Assembly: GCF_900129215.1 (NCBI RefSeq)
Contig: NZ_FQUQ01000001.1
Coordinates: 62,001-126,000, forward strand
From: Pedobacter caeni
GTDB taxonomy: Bacteria > Bacteroidota > Bacteroidia > Sphingobacteriales > Sphingobacteriaceae
Reading direction: 5' to 3'
DNA length: 64,000 bases
Position 1 is the stretch's first letter; each line of letters opens with the position of its first letter. The notes beneath the pieces are model-generated. The model saw only the letters and a list, made by a program, of their open reading frames with translations. It ran no database searches and was not told the origin of the DNA. The position numbers and the translations under genes are program-made. Shown piece after piece: positions 1-7,669 of the stretch.

Positions 1-28
1 ATTGTCCAAAAATGTTATGGGTTGAAAA

Positions 29-499
29 CTATCTGTTTTGATTTTTCAAGTAGAAAAAATAACCTAAATAACCAGCACCAATACTAAATGCCATAATAGC
101 AAGGGAATGAATGTGCAAAGGCATCGTGCAGTATGTCAAGATTAAACCAACTCCAATGCTACATAGCAAAATTGCTAACTTCATGGCTTCATCGTATTTG
201 TTTTTGCCGTTTTTTTCAAGAATGGAAGCTGATAATTGTTCAGAAATTCCCCTCTCAATAATTTTATTTTTCAGACGATGTTCTAAAATATATTTTAATA
301 TAGAAATTGTAAAAAAAACCAATAATCCAATTATAATAAGGGAAACAATGGTTTCGATATGAAGGTTTTGATTTGCTGATTCCATTATATTTTGGTTTAA
401 ATTTGGTAGTGAGGAAGCAGGAACACCATTCGTTTTTTCTTGTGCAAAAACAAAAATAGATGATGAAAAGCCCATACTACTTAAAATTAATTTTTTCAT
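29..499 (-). CDS. Small membrane protein, putative target of the adjacent ECF sigma factor
   Basis: A 156-residue protein whose specific family I do not recognise. Residues 1-20 form a signal-peptide-like stretch ending near FVFAQE. A hydrophobic helix follows at about 50-70, then a charged stretch (KNKIIERG, EKNGKNKYDEA), then two closely spaced helices at about 105-127 and 131-150 that end the protein. The layout resembles the short DUF6249-type membrane proteins often found near sigma/anti-sigma pairs in Bacteroidota; that comparison is from memory. It lies downstream of the anti-sigma gene on the same strand but has its own promoter-like element matching the one in front of the sigma gene, so it may belong to the same regulon. 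Function unknown. Confidence 0.7.
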   Translation of the reverse strand: MKKLILSSMGFSSSIFVFAQEKTNGVPASSLPNLNQNIMESANQNLHIETIVSLIIIGLLVFFTISILKYILEHRLKNKIIERGISEQLSASILEKNGKNKYDEAMKLAILLCSIGVGLILTYCTMPLHIHSLAIMAFSIGAGYLGYFFYLKNQNR

Positions 500-526
500 T
501 TTATTTAAATTTTGAATTCTATCTGA

Positions 527-554
527 TTAGACCGACAGCTAATATTTCGGTTGC
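527..554 (-). promoter_or_regulatory. Predicted ECF-type promoter of the small membrane protein gene
   Basis: Read on the minus strand there is GCAACC (554-549), a 16-nt spacer, and GTCTAA (532-527). The sigma gene upstream carries GCAACC, 16 nt, GTCTTA in the equivalent place. Identical -35-like boxes and identical spacing fit recognition by one ECF sigma factor. The start codon would lie about 20 nt below the expected transcription start. Assignment to the neighbouring sigma factor is inference. Confidence 0.55.
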
Positions 555-559
555 AAAAT

Positions 560-1000
560 TTATGCTGTAAGCAACATTTCCTTTTGCTTGTATTGCCTCA
601 AAACAGCTGTCAATAAGAAAATAAAAACACTAAGAGCAGACACTAATATTAACGCATTAGCAATCATCGAATGAAAGACCTGAAAAACAGGCCTTATAAG
701 AGGAATGCAAATTACAAAAACACCCAAAATTAAAATTGCCAAAAATGCCGTTAAGGCATAACTGCCGATTGTTATTTTCTTGTTTTCAGATTGCTCAATT
801 TTTTGCATTACAAGGGCTGTCGCATCAAAAGAAAAAGTTTCAGGTTCGATGTTACCCATTGCACGCATTAAAACCTGATACGATTCCAGTTTAGCTTTAC
901 AGATAGCACATGCTGAAATATGTAAAGCTATCTTGTTATCGGCTACTTCCCGCACAATATAGGCTTGTATGATGTCGTCAGTCAAATGATTATTGTCCAT
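560..1000 (-). CDS. Zinc-finger anti-sigma factor, membrane-anchored
   Basis: The start is set at the ATG at 1000 (MDNNHLTDD), which overlaps the end of the sigma gene by 11 nt; a longer reading from 1027 would run deeper into it. Residues 27-34 give the H-x3-C-x2-C zinc-binding motif (H27, C31, C34) of ZAS-type anti-sigma domains. Two transmembrane helices follow at roughly 81-103 and 113-135, and the tail is short and basic. The expected role is to hold the sigma factor at the inner membrane until a signal releases it. The overlap implies translational coupling and co-transcription with the sigma gene. Family assignment rests on the motif, topology and gene order. Confidence 0.85.
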   Translation of the reverse strand: MDNNHLTDDIIQAYIVREVADNKIALHISACAICKAKLESYQVLMRAMGNIEPETFSFDATALVMQKIEQSENKKITIGSYALTAFLAILILGVFVICIPLIRPVFQVFHSMIANALILVSALSVFIFLLTAVLRQYKQKEMLLTA

Positions 1001-1568
1001 AGCTATCCATTTTATAATTGTTTTCAATGTTTTCTTTCAGTATTTTTCTTGCTCTGTATAAATAACTTTTTATGGTACCTTCCGGCAAACCGGTAATTTC
1101 AGCAATTTCCCTGTTGGGCAATTCTTCTATATGGTAAAGCGATATTAACGTTTTGTACAAAGGGGGGAGCTTATTGATTTCGTTGTTAAGTATTTGTGCG
1201 GTTTCTTTTTTGAAAATTCCTTTTTCTACGTTTTCCTGCAGTGCAAAATTGCTTTCCTGCACGCTGTCAATGTCGCACAGAGGAATTTTCTTCTTTTCAA
1301 GATAGTTTATGTTCCTATTGTAAGCAATAGTAGCAATCCAGGTTGATAACTTAGACTGAAATTTGAATGATGGCAGGCTTTGATAGGCTTTTAGATAAAT
1401 ATCCTGCACAAGGTCTTTCTGATCTTCTTGGTTTGCAACCATTTTCCGAACAATTTGGGCGACCAATCTTTCTGTATTTTTCACTACCATAGCAAAATCC
1501 TGCGTGTTGCCACTCAATATTTTTTCTACTAATAGTTTGTCAGAAAATAGGTTGCTTTCATTGCCCAT
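990..1568 (-). CDS. ECF RNA polymerase sigma factor (sigma-70 family)
   Basis: A 192-residue sigma factor of normal ECF length. The region 2 core is visible at about residues 48-95 (DLVQDIYLKAYQSL, then KLSTWIATIAYNRNINYLEKK). Region 4 with its helix-turn-helix lies at about 130-180 (LPPLYKTLISLYHIEELPNREIAEITGLPEGTIKSYL, two motifs joined here without a gap in the protein). The linker between the regions is short, as usual for ECF proteins. It is followed by an overlapping zinc-finger anti-sigma gene, so the signal is probably sensed at the membrane. An ECF-like promoter element directly upstream suggests autoregulation; the predicted transcription start almost coincides with the ATG, so the mRNA may be leaderless. 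Confidence 0.93.
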   Translation of the reverse strand: MGNESNLFSDKLLVEKILSGNTQDFAMVVKNTERLVAQIVRKMVANQEDQKDLVQDIYLKAYQSLPSFKFQSKLSTWIATIAYNRNINYLEKKKIPLCDIDSVQESNFALQENVEKGIFKKETAQILNNEINKLPPLYKTLISLYHIEELPNREIAEITGLPEGTIKSYLYRARKILKENIENNYKMDSYGQ

Positions 1569-1575
1569 ATTTCAA

Positions 1576-1603
1576 TAAGACAAAAAAGTTTAACGTCGGT
1601 TGC
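1576..1603 (-). promoter_or_regulatory. Predicted autoregulated ECF promoter of the sigma/anti-sigma operon
   Basis: On the minus strand GCAACC (1603-1598) and GTCTTA (1581-1576) are separated by 16 nt. The same two-box arrangement with the same spacing stands before the small membrane protein gene at the left end. A housekeeping-like TAGTTTTG (TAnnTTTG type) overlaps its upstream edge at 1610-1603. The sigma ATG is at 1568, leaving almost no 5' leader. Confidence 0.55.
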
Positions 1604-1819
1604 AAAACTATTTGATTTTCACAAGATTTTTTTGAATTGGGATTTCGATATGCTTGCAGGTAACTCAAAAATAGACGAAAGTTTCAGATTTTTGAAATCA
1701 AAGTAATGTTCTCTTTTTCATAACTTCGTTTTGCACGTGTAGAAAGAACTCCACTTTTAGTAATTACCTTCAAATAAGTGTCATATCAGTAACTATAGCA
1801 ATCAACTAACTTGAAATTT

Positions 1820-2595
1820 ATGCAAATATTGAAACATAAGACAGGGCAAAGTATATCAATTAACGGCGCATCAATTTATTACGAAGAGTTGGGTAATCCG
1901 TCAGGTTTTCCTATTCTGATGTTACATGGCGGCTTTGGCACACTTGAAGATTTTGAGCCTGTTATCAGCAATTTTTTATCTGAATTCCGAGTTATTGCAA
2001 TGGACGCCCGAGGACAAGGAAAGTCCACCTTGGGAGATCAACCTCTAACTATAAGCTGTTACAAGATGACGCAGAGAGATTATTAGATCACTTAAAAATC
2101 AGTAAAATTATTTTAATTGGCTTTAGTGATGGAGGCATGGTAGCTCACCGTATTGCAATTTCTGATTCAGAAAGGGTCAGTAAACTTGTTTCTATTGCAG
2201 CACCATGGAGAAAAGAAGACCTCGATTTAACACGCGGTTTTCTTCTAAAAGTAACTCCCGAAAGCTGGAAGGAAAAATTTAATGAATCGTATCAACTCTA
2301 TGAGTCTATTAACCCCAACATTGATTTTAAAATCCTGGTAGACAATCTCAAGCACATGTGGTTAGACGAATCAGAAGCAGGAGGATATCCTGGTAATAAT
2401 GTGAAACAGATTAACTGTCCCGCATTAATAGTGCGGGGAGACGAAGATCATCTGTTTTCCCGTGAAAGTGCAGTGATATTGGCAAGCTATTTAAAAAATG
2501 GAAAATTATTGAACATTCCATTTGGTGGACATGAAGTTCATAAAGATCAATCAAAAATTGTTTCAGATTTAATGCTCACTTTTATTAAAGAATAA
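1820..2595 (+). pseudogene. Alpha/beta hydrolase, split by a -1 frameshift
   Basis: Two consecutive reading frames together give one alpha/beta hydrolase. The first frame (ATG at 1820) has the early strand and oxyanion region (PILMLHGGFG, then AMDARGQGKS) and runs to PLTIS before terminating at 2086. The other frame picks up at about 2051 with KLLQDDAERLLDHL, the nucleophile elbow GFSDGG, the acid region VRGDEDHLF and the final histidine in GGHEVH. Inserting one base near 2050 restores a 258-residue frame, and the total length then becomes a multiple of three. All catalytic parts are therefore present, and the lesion is a single missing base. It could be a recent pseudogene or a sequencing error. 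The natural substrate is unknown. Confidence 0.85.
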
Positions 2596-2825
2596 TAAGA
2601 TCCGTGTATTTCACAAACTTGACAAAGAACCAGTCCTCATGTTTATGAAATTTGCAGAATAACTTTTCGATGGGTCATTTTGCTTTTCAGTAGGTGGCTG
2701 ACCAGTACAGCAGCTAAATATATTTCGAAGCGTTTATAGACTTTTAAAAAATCATTCCTTGATTTGCTTACAAGCTTCAGGGGTTTGCATACATGCGCGA
2801 TATTTGGCTTATCGATCTTTGGATC

Positions 2826-3830
2826 ATGGAAATAAAACAAATAGCATTGGGCAGCCAGGGGTTGGTTGTGCCAGTGATAGGCTTGGGCTGTATGGGCATG
2901 ACGGGTTTTGAAGAGGCGCATATGTATGGTCCTGCGGATGAGCAGGAGGCCATCGCGACGATCCAACGCTCGCTTGAGTTAGGCGGTAATTTTTTAGATA
3001 CCGCCGATCTGTACGGGCCGCTGAAGAATGAGCAGTTGATCGCTAAAGCGATTAGTGGTAAACGTGATCAGTATATTTTGGCGAGCAAGTTTGGCTGGGA
3101 GATCGATGATGACAATAAGGTAACCTGGGCCATCAATGCTAAGAAAGGTTATGTAAAGAAATCTTTGGAGCGTTCGCTCAAAAATCTGAATACAGATTAC
3201 ATCGATCTGTATTACCTGCACCGACTGGATAAAAATACACCGATTGAGGAAACAGTTGAGGCTATGTCTGAGCTGGTTCAGGAAGGTAAAGTGGGTTATA
3301 TCGGTTTGTCGGAAGTTTCGTCTGAAACGGTCAGGCGGGCGCATGCCGTGCACCCAATCACTGCTGTACAGAGCGAGTACTCTTTGTTCGAGCGGAGGGT
3401 GGAAGAACGTGGAGTTTTGGCAACCTTAAAGGAACTGGGTATTGGTTTTGTAGCTTACTCACCGCTGGGCCGTGGATTCTTATCTGGACAGATCAAAAGT
3501 ATCGATGACCTGCCTGAGCATGATTTCCGCAGGGCAATCCCGCGTTTCCAGGGCGTACAGTTCGACAAGAATATGGAATTGGTGAAAGCTATCGAAGCAA
3601 TGGCTGAAGCCAAACACGTCACTTCGTCGCAGCTGGCTTTGGCCTGGATCATGAGCAAAGGCATCCTGCCGATCCCGGGAACGAAACGCCGGAAGTATCT
3701 GGAACAAAACATTACGGCAACAAATATTGTATTCACTCAGGCGGATCTATCACAACTGGAAAGCATCGTGCCTTTAGGTACGGATACCGGCGCGCCTTAT
3801 GACGAGTTCAGTATGGGTTTAATTGATTAA
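2826..3830 (+). CDS. Aldo/keto reductase
   Basis: A 334-residue NADPH-dependent TIM-barrel oxidoreductase of the AKR superfamily, close to the yeast-type aldo/keto reductases (opening LGSQGLVVPVIGLGCMGM). The catalytic tetrad is visible: D58 and Y63 in DTADLYG, K88 in ASKFGW, H132 in YYLHR. The cofactor-phosphate loop near the end reads PIPGTKRRKYLEQN. The start at 2826 is preferred over an ATG 33 nt upstream because the family begins at about this point. An AraC regulator follows 8 nt downstream in the same direction, so the pair probably forms a two-gene unit for an aldehyde or ketone response. Base composition is clearly richer in G+C than the genes to the left. Confidence 0.93.
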   Translation: MEIKQIALGSQGLVVPVIGLGCMGMTGFEEAHMYGPADEQEAIATIQRSLELGGNFLDTADLYGPLKNEQLIAKAISGKRDQYILASKFGWEIDDDNKVTWAINAKKGYVKKSLERSLKNLNTDYIDLYYLHRLDKNTPIEETVEAMSELVQEGKVGYIGLSEVSSETVRRAHAVHPITAVQSEYSLFERRVEERGVLATLKELGIGFVAYSPLGRGFLSGQIKSIDDLPEHDFRRAIPRFQGVQFDKNMELVKAIEAMAEAKHVTSSQLALAWIMSKGILPIPGTKRRKYLEQNITATNIVFTQADLSQLESIVPLGTDTGAPYDEFSMGLID

Positions 3831-3838
3831 TTTTGTTT

Positions 3839-4726
3839 ATGAACGCCATTAACTCCATATCGGAATTTCACCGTTTGCTGTCCTTAACAGAACCTCGCCA
3901 CCCGCTGGTGAGCGTGATCAATCTGGAAGAAAGTGTGTTTTTGGAAGACGAGATCTGGAAAGGTTTCGTTAACCGCTTTTATTGCGTGGCGCTTAAACGT
4001 GAAGCCAAAGGCAAGATCAGGTACGGACAGCAGCATTATGATTACGATAAAGGGGTATTGAGTTTTACCGCGCCTAACCAGGTGCAACAACTGGACCTGC
4101 AAAATATGGAATGCGGGTCCGGTTATCTCCTGATCTTTCACCCGGACTTCCTGTTACAGCACACGCTGGCAAACAGCATTCATCACTACGGTTTTTTCGA
4201 TTACGCGGTTAACGAAGCGCTGCACCTGTCGGCCGGGGAAGAAGATGACCTGATCACGATTCTCCATAAAATTGATAAGGAGTGCCAGCATATCGATAAG
4301 TATACCCAGGAGATCATTCTGACTCAGATAGAGAGCCTGCTAAAATACTCCAACCGTTTTTATGAGCGCCAGTTTTTGACCCGCAAGAATAACAATTCAA
4401 CGCTGCTGACCAGGTTCGGGCAGTTGATCGATGACTACTTTAACAGTGAGGTAAAGGGTTTGCTCACGGTACAATATATTGCTGCGCAGATGAACCTGTC
4501 GCCGAACTACCTGAGTGACCTGCTTCGGGTTCATACCGGGCAGAACACACAGCAACATATTCATGAAAAACTGATCGCGAAAGCCAAAGAAAAACTTTCC
4601 ACGACCAGTCTTTCGGTCAGCGAGATCGCCTATGCCTTGGGCTTTGAGCACGCGCAATCCTTTAGCACGCTTTTCAAAAAGAAGACGAATTTATCCCCAC
4701 TGGAATTTCGTCAGGCTTTTAACTGA
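3839..4726 (+). CDS. AraC-family transcriptional regulator
   Basis: A 295-residue regulator. The N-terminal half is a cupin-like sensor region; the C-terminal hundred residues contain two helix-turn-helix motifs (VQYIAAQMNLSPNYLSDLLR and VSEIAYALGFEHAQSFSTLF) followed by the usual ending SPLEFRQ. The ATG at 3839 is preferred over a TTG two codons earlier. It sits immediately behind the aldo/keto reductase gene and is probably co-transcribed with it, so it may control that gene in response to its substrate. This pairing is common for AraC/AKR genes in Bacteroidota; the inducer cannot be told from sequence. Confidence 0.9.
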   Translation: MNAINSISEFHRLLSLTEPRHPLVSVINLEESVFLEDEIWKGFVNRFYCVALKREAKGKIRYGQQHYDYDKGVLSFTAPNQVQQLDLQNMECGSGYLLIFHPDFLLQHTLANSIHHYGFFDYAVNEALHLSAGEEDDLITILHKIDKECQHIDKYTQEIILTQIESLLKYSNRFYERQFLTRKNNNSTLLTRFGQLIDDYFNSEVKGLLTVQYIAAQMNLSPNYLSDLLRVHTGQNTQQHIHEKLIAKAKEKLSTTSLSVSEIAYALGFEHAQSFSTLFKKKTNLSPLEFRQAFN

Positions 4727-4763
4727 TTACCAGGTTTTACTTCGTGTGCTCTACAAAATTATA

Positions 4764-4786
4764 AATGCATGTAAGACCCATGCATT
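4764..4786. terminator. Hairpin between convergent genes
   Basis: A perfect 8-bp inverted repeat, AATGCATG and CATGCATT, with a 7-nt loop, lies in the gap between the AraC gene and the convergent crotonase-family gene. There is no clear U-run on either side, so a terminator role is inferred mainly from position. Confidence 0.35.
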
Positions 4787-4809
4787 ACAAGCATTCCGGG
4801 AATAAACGA

Positions 4810-5664
4810 TCAGACTAATCGCCGTAATAATTCTTCAATTCTTAGTTCCCCATCAATAGTCTGCGCTCCGTTTTGCATGGCGAGACTCATGATGTCGCCC
4901 GCTTTGGCAGCAAACGCTAACTTAGCCCAGCCATCATCCTCAGTTTTAAAACCTGACGTAAAACGCTCAGGGGGCAATACAGCTTTCAGGGTATGCATTA
5001 CGCCTTCTGGTAAGGAAGCAATATTTTCTGCCAGCCGGGAAACGAATTTGTCTATTTCTGAATCTTTTACTGCACGGTTTATCCAGCCATAGCGTTCGGC
5101 AGTTTCTGCGTCAAAAAGGTCGGAGCCCAAGATGATTTCGAGTACACGCCCGCGAGGCATTTTAGATGATAGGTACTGTGTGGCGCCACCTCCGGGAATG
5201 ATACCCATGAGTGCTTCACACTGAGAAATTTTTCCCTTTTCCAGAGATGCAAAACTCATATCTGCGGCTGCAACGAATTCAGCGCCCCCGCCCCGTGCAA
5301 TGCCTTTTAGCTTCACGATAGTAATCTGTGGCTGATTCCTGAGCACTTCTCCTAAATTCTGGAAAATGTTCAACCCTTCAGCAGCCTCATTTGCCAATTC
5401 TTCCAAAATATCCTTCTCATTAAGGATATTAATATCTACGTGTGCAATAAAAAAGTCAGCGTTTTTGCTATCAAATACAATTACTTTGATCAGAGAATCC
5501 TCAGAAAGATCTTTAAGTAATTGTTGCAGTTCCTTCATCATCTTACCGCTTAAAGCATTTACCGGTGCATTGTCTAAAGAGACAGTGGCTACGTTGCTTG
5601 ATACGTTTATGTGTAATGTGGTATAGCTTTTACCTTTAAATTCTATATTTCCAATTTGTGTCAT
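4810..5664 (-). CDS. Enoyl-CoA hydratase/isomerase (crotonase) family protein
   Basis: A 284-residue crotonase-fold protein, taking the ATG at 5664 (MTQIGNIEF) rather than the upstream start at 5751, which would overlap the divergent regulator. The substrate-binding segment is visible (SLDNAPVNALSG), as is the oxyanion-hole glycine run ARGGGAEF. The two acidic positions used by hydratases are both present: E in GGGAEF and E in CEALMGIIPGGG. The last third (about 240-284) is less typical. It is transcribed away from an HxlR-type regulator across an 86-nt gap that holds a TAnnTTTG promoter and a palindrome, so it is probably that regulator's target. The acyl-CoA substrate, or even CoA dependence, is not determined. 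Confidence 0.85.
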   Translation of the reverse strand: MTQIGNIEFKGKSYTTLHINVSSNVATVSLDNAPVNALSGKMMKELQQLLKDLSEDSLIKVIVFDSKNADFFIAHVDINILNEKDILEELANEAAEGLNIFQNLGEVLRNQPQITIVKLKGIARGGGAEFVAAADMSFASLEKGKISQCEALMGIIPGGGATQYLSSKMPRGRVLEIILGSDLFDAETAERYGWINRAVKDSEIDKFVSRLAENIASLPEGVMHTLKAVLPPERFTSGFKTEDDGWAKLAFAAKAGDIMSLAMQNGAQTIDGELRIEELLRRLV

Positions 5665-5690
5665 AATGAAATTAATGTTTAATTTTACTT

Positions 5691-5698
5691 CAAATATA
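5691..5698 (-). promoter_or_regulatory. -7 promoter box of the crotonase-family gene
   Basis: On the minus strand the bases read TATATTTG, an exact match to the Bacteroidota -7 consensus TAnnTTTG. It lies about 27 nt above the chosen ATG at 5664, which supports that start. No good TTTG box is seen at the -33 position, as might be expected for a regulated promoter. Confidence 0.5.
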
Positions 5699-5724
5699 GA
5701 GCGGTAAATCATCACTATCTGGAA

Positions 5725-5744
5725 TGCTATAATGCATAATAGCA
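5725..5744. promoter_or_regulatory. Palindromic operator candidate for the HxlR regulator
   Basis: The 20-bp block TGCTATAATGCATAATAGCA is a near-perfect inverted repeat (two mismatched positions). It ends 6 bp before the HxlR start codon and lies upstream of the divergent crotonase promoter. HxlR proteins bind short palindromes as dimers next to their own and divergent genes, so this is the natural operator candidate. Confidence 0.5.
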
Positions 5745-5750
5745 CGTACA

Positions 5751-6134
5751 ATGGAAGAAAGCAAAATCATCAAACCTTATCTGTGCAATTACAAGGACAA
5801 GGAAGATATCAAATATGCCGCAGATGCTTTATATGTGCTCAGCGGGAAATGGCGTATGTATGTGATAATTGCCATTTACAATGGTAACCATCGTTATAGG
5901 GAAATTGCCAGGAGTATATCTGGAATTACTTTCGCTATGCTTTCCAGAGAACTGGAATCAATGGCACTTAATAAACTAATTATACGAACAGAAGATCCCG
6001 ATTTTTCTAAGGATGTAAAGTATACGCTGTCGGCCTATTGCCAGTCAATTTATCCACTTGTTGAAAGCTTAATTGATTGGGGAAAGCAACATAGGAATGT
6101 GATTGCCGACCCCGAAAATGCGGCATATTTATAA
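5751..6134 (+). CDS. HxlR-family winged-helix transcriptional regulator
   Basis: A 127-residue protein of typical HxlR/MarR-like size. The family signature is clear: a conserved start (ALYVLSGKWRMYVIIAI), the recognition-helix region (YREIARSISGITFAMLSREL) and the wing (VKYTLSAYCQSIYPLVESL, followed by WGKQH). Such regulators respond to electrophiles or redox signals and control a divergent enzyme gene. Here that gene would be the crotonase-family protein, and a near-perfect palindrome sits just in front of the start codon. It lacks the very conserved early cysteine context of redox-sensing members, although C12 is present (YLCNYK). Confidence 0.92.
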   Translation: MEESKIIKPYLCNYKDKEDIKYAADALYVLSGKWRMYVIIAIYNGNHRYREIARSISGITFAMLSRELESMALNKLIIRTEDPDFSKDVKYTLSAYCQSIYPLVESLIDWGKQHRNVIADPENAAYL

Positions 6135-6199
6135 TTACGTTTATTCCAGGCCTGTAAGCTTGACCCGCTTAATTTTATATACCTTTAGCTAGGCATAAA

Positions 6200-6231
6200 C
6201 TAACATGGGCGGCATTTGCCGTCCATGTTAG
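6200..6231. terminator. Bidirectional terminator hairpin
   Basis: A 14-bp stem (outer arm CTAACATGG with CCATGTTAG, inner CGGC with GCCG, one G-T pair) closes an ATTT loop between the convergent HxlR and thioredoxin genes. T-rich sequence (ATTTTCTAT) follows on the plus side and TTTAT on the minus side, so it can serve both genes. Confidence 0.75.
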
Positions 6232-6253
6232 ATTTTCTATATCAAGTTTAAAT

Positions 6254-7429
6254 TTACTGTTTACCGAATAGGTTAGCTAAAGTGTCATTTAGGGCCTTAC
6301 CTCTCAAATCTTTACCAATGATCTTTCCTGAAGGATCGATCAGGAAGTTTGCCGGGACACTACGTACACCATAAATTTTTGAAGCCGCATTGTCCCAGCC
6401 TTTCAGGTCAGATAACTGTGTCCATACCAAGCCATCTTTTTCGATAGCAGCAAGCCATGCATCTTTTTTACCGGGGTTATCCAGTGAAACACCCAGAACA
6501 GTAAAGTTTTTGTCTTTGAAGGCATTAAATGCTTTTACCACATTCGGGTTTTCAGCACGGCATGGTCCGCACCATGACGCCCAGAAATCAAGCAGCACAT
6601 ATTTTCCCCGGAAATCAGATAACTTTACTGACTTACCATTTACATCACTTTGTGTAAAATCAGGTGCCTGTTTCCCTTCCGATACAGTCATTTCTAAGGA
6701 AGCCTGGGCCGATTTTTCGTTAAGCCTGGTCAAAGCTACGCTTCTTATTTTGCTGCTTTCATTTTTGCTTTCTAGAATGGCAATAAGTGAATCTGCTCTG
6801 CCTTTACTTACTGAACTAGCTTCAGCAAGATAGTAAACCATTAGTGGCGTTAACGTTGAGGCAGGGTGCTGCTTAACAAACCGTGACTGGGCTTCATTCA
6901 GGTCTGCATAACTAACTTCGTATTCTTTCATGGCCTGCGTTCTTGCATCATTACGTGTCAAATAGCTCACAGATTGCATTTTTTCTACAAGAATTTTCAC
7001 CCCTTTGAAAGCTTTTTCGAAAATCTGACTGTATTGATGATATACTTCAGCGGATGCTCCGGTTTCTGTAACATTTGAAATGGAACCATCCGAAATCACG
7101 TTCGTTTCACCTTTAACAATGATCAAGCGGGCCTTAACACTTTCTGTTACCTGCATTGGATTCAACTCAGGGCCCAACGCCAAGGTTAATTCTATCGCAT
7201 CGTTCTCTGTTTCTCCAGTAAATTTATAGGTTCCGTTAACAACGGTTGCACTGTCAGTTTTCTTACTTAAGTAATCCGGATATATCAGGAAAACTTTGTC
7301 TGGCATTGCTGCCATATTTTTAAAAGCACCATTGATGAAAAATTTGGTTGATTTTTGTGCCAAACCTGCAGTATGTAATGCCGCGATAAAGGTTATCGTA
7401 AGTACGATTTTTTTTGAAATTTGTTCCAT
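6254..7429 (-). CDS. TlpA-like thioredoxin with N-terminal DUF4369-type domain
   Basis: A 391-residue exported protein. It starts with a signal peptide (cleavage near AGLAQ, residue 24). Residues about 27-130 form the beta-rich domain (FFINGAFKN, YTF/TGETEN region) seen at the front of many Bacteroidota periplasmic thioredoxins, followed by a helical linker. The thioredoxin fold occupies about 250-390 with the active site WASWCGPC, the typical opening GKQAPDFTQSDVNGK and a cis-proline region SVPANFLIDPSG. The role is disulfide or thiol chemistry in the periplasm. It is the last gene of the sigma-FecR-SusC-SusD block, a common placement for this family. Just upstream lies the scar of another such gene. 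Confidence 0.92.
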   Translation of the reverse strand: MEQISKKIVLTITFIAALHTAGLAQKSTKFFINGAFKNMAAMPDKVFLIYPDYLSKKTDSATVVNGTYKFTGETENDAIELTLALGPELNPMQVTESVKARLIIVKGETNVISDGSISNVTETGASAEVYHQYSQIFEKAFKGVKILVEKMQSVSYLTRNDARTQAMKEYEVSYADLNEAQSRFVKQHPASTLTPLMVYYLAEASSVSKGRADSLIAILESKNESSKIRSVALTRLNEKSAQASLEMTVSEGKQAPDFTQSDVNGKSVKLSDFRGKYVLLDFWASWCGPCRAENPNVVKAFNAFKDKNFTVLGVSLDNPGKKDAWLAAIEKDGLVWTQLSDLKGWDNAASKIYGVRSVPANFLIDPSGKIIGKDLRGKALNDTLANLFGKQ

Positions 7430-7516
7430 TTTTTAAGTTGAGTTTTTATTAATTATTTGCTGTGTAAAGCCAGGATATAATTTTAGATGTTTGATATATT
7501 ACGTATTTGTATCGCA

Positions 7517-7660
7517 CTAATCATCAATTATAACCTGGGTTCTGATCTGGATTTTTATCTGTAGAATCTTACCTTGAAGGACAAAAGAACCCGGTGTTTT
7601 ACGCTGTGCGTAAGCTCCGGTTGAAATTAATACCGCGAGCATGATCGTGTATTTTGTCAT
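7517..7660 (-). pseudogene. Deletion scar: start of an exported protein gene joined to a foreign SusD tail
   Basis: Just behind the SusD gene a new gene starts at 7660 with a clean signal peptide (MTKYTIMLAVLISTGAYAQ) and continues RKTPGSFVLQGKI, very like the start of a DUF4369/TlpA protein. At about 7562 the sense changes. In a different frame the next 39 nt encode TDKNPDQNPGYN and a stop (7562-7524), the typical last residues of a SusD protein. They differ at the nucleotide level from the intact SusD ending nearby (DKFLDQNPGYN). The fused reading frame runs 47 codons to 7517. The simplest reading is a deletion that joined the head of one gene to the tail of a second susD, removing what lay between. 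Confidence 0.7.
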
Positions 7661-7669
7661 ATTTTTTGT

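Noticed and set aside
1811..2595. Treating the two halves of the hydrolase as two separate genes
   Set aside because: Neither half has a complete catalytic set, and joining the frames at about 2050 gives a normal full-length alpha/beta hydrolase.
2643..2966. 107-residue minus-strand open frame overlapping the aldo/keto reductase start
   Set aside because: Most of it is the antisense of a well-supported gene; the rest (about 2643-2790) has no recognisable domain.
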